Shown here: in pieces, positions 63,296 to 64,000 of the stretch
Layout of the letters: every line of letters begins with the position of its first letter
Position numbering within the stretch: position 1 is the first letter of the stretch
Assembly: GCF_001427025.1 (NCBI RefSeq)
Contig: NZ_LMGA01000001.1
Coordinates: forward strand, 2,305,722 to 2,369,721
Direction: 5' to 3'
Origin: Mesorhizobium sp. Root554
GTDB lineage: Bacteria > Pseudomonadota > Alphaproteobacteria > Rhizobiales > Rhizobiaceae
DNA: 64,000 nucleotides
Notes under the pieces: model-generated
What the model saw: the letters and a program-made list of their open reading frames with translations, nothing else
What the model was told of the DNA's origin: nothing
The model's database searches: none
Made by a program: the position numbers and the translations under genes

Positions 63296-63371
63296 GGCAA
63301 AGCGCACGTTTGTTTCGAGAAGCTGTTGTCTTTTGTGCCATCCACCGCTTTCGCGATGGGCATAAGGAATG

Positions 63372-64000
<629 letters not shown>

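Overview
The window is about 64 kb of high-GC chromosomal DNA from an alphaproteobacterium of the order Hyphomicrobiales (Rhizobiales). Protein style and gene content point to Mesorhizobium or a close relative in Phyllobacteriaceae: an OlsB-type ornithine-lipid acyltransferase, several sugar ABC systems each with its own regulator, a host-attachment family protein, and an rRNA operon ending 23S-5S-tRNA-fMet. The genus is inference. I see no insertion sequence, prophage or CRISPR array.

Layout. 1-2.9 kb: the end of a short-chain dehydrogenase, a Kef-type cation/proton antiporter and a host-attachment family protein. 3.3-8.2 kb: assimilatory sulfur operon (siroheme synthase, DUF2849, sulfite reductase, APS/PAPS reductase, DUF934). 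8.2-25.2 kb: housekeeping and envelope genes (grpE, TRIC channel, olsB, hybrid kinase, acrylyl-CoA reductase-like enzyme, lspA, two RNA methyltransferases, RNase D, M20 peptidase, lipid kinase, polA, an anchored DJ-1-like protein, zur). 25.3-34.2 kb: a sugar ABC operon under a divergent LacI regulator with two matching operator-like palindromes, followed by a sugar-phosphate-isomerase-like protein, a Gfo/Idh/MocA dehydrogenase and an aldo/keto reductase. 34.3-39.0 kb: 6-phosphogluconate dehydrogenase and a four-gene copper handling locus. 39.1-48.2 kb: a GntR regulator and a candidate L-fucose-type sugar acid pathway with an Rbs-like ABC importer. 48.2-50.6 kb: a second Gfo/Idh plus TIM-barrel pair. 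50.8-62.6 kb: a secreted small protein, a dipeptide-type ABC importer, an L-2-amino-thiazoline-4-carboxylate hydrolase-like protein, an acyl-CoA synthetase and a fused hydantoinase/5-oxoprolinase. 62.9-64.0 kb: tRNA-fMet, 5S and the 3' end of 23S rRNA on the minus strand.

Signals that ordinary annotation would miss: (a) a minus-strand small RNA candidate of about 90 nt (20407-20496) made of two strong hairpins whose loops are both C-rich and anti-Shine-Dalgarno-like, the second being an intrinsic terminator that ends at the start codon of the lipid kinase; (b) three GGAAC-N17-(C/A)GTT promoters of the general stress response sigma factor type (EcfG/RpoE2) in front of three small genes, one of whose products resembles the anti-sigma factor NepR at its C terminus; (c) a DNA polymerase I whose proofreading domain has lost two of its four metal-binding carboxylates while polymerase and 5' nuclease motifs look intact; (d) a transporter/ATC hydrolase/oxoprolinase neighbourhood that suggests uptake and opening of a small N- or S-heterocycle.
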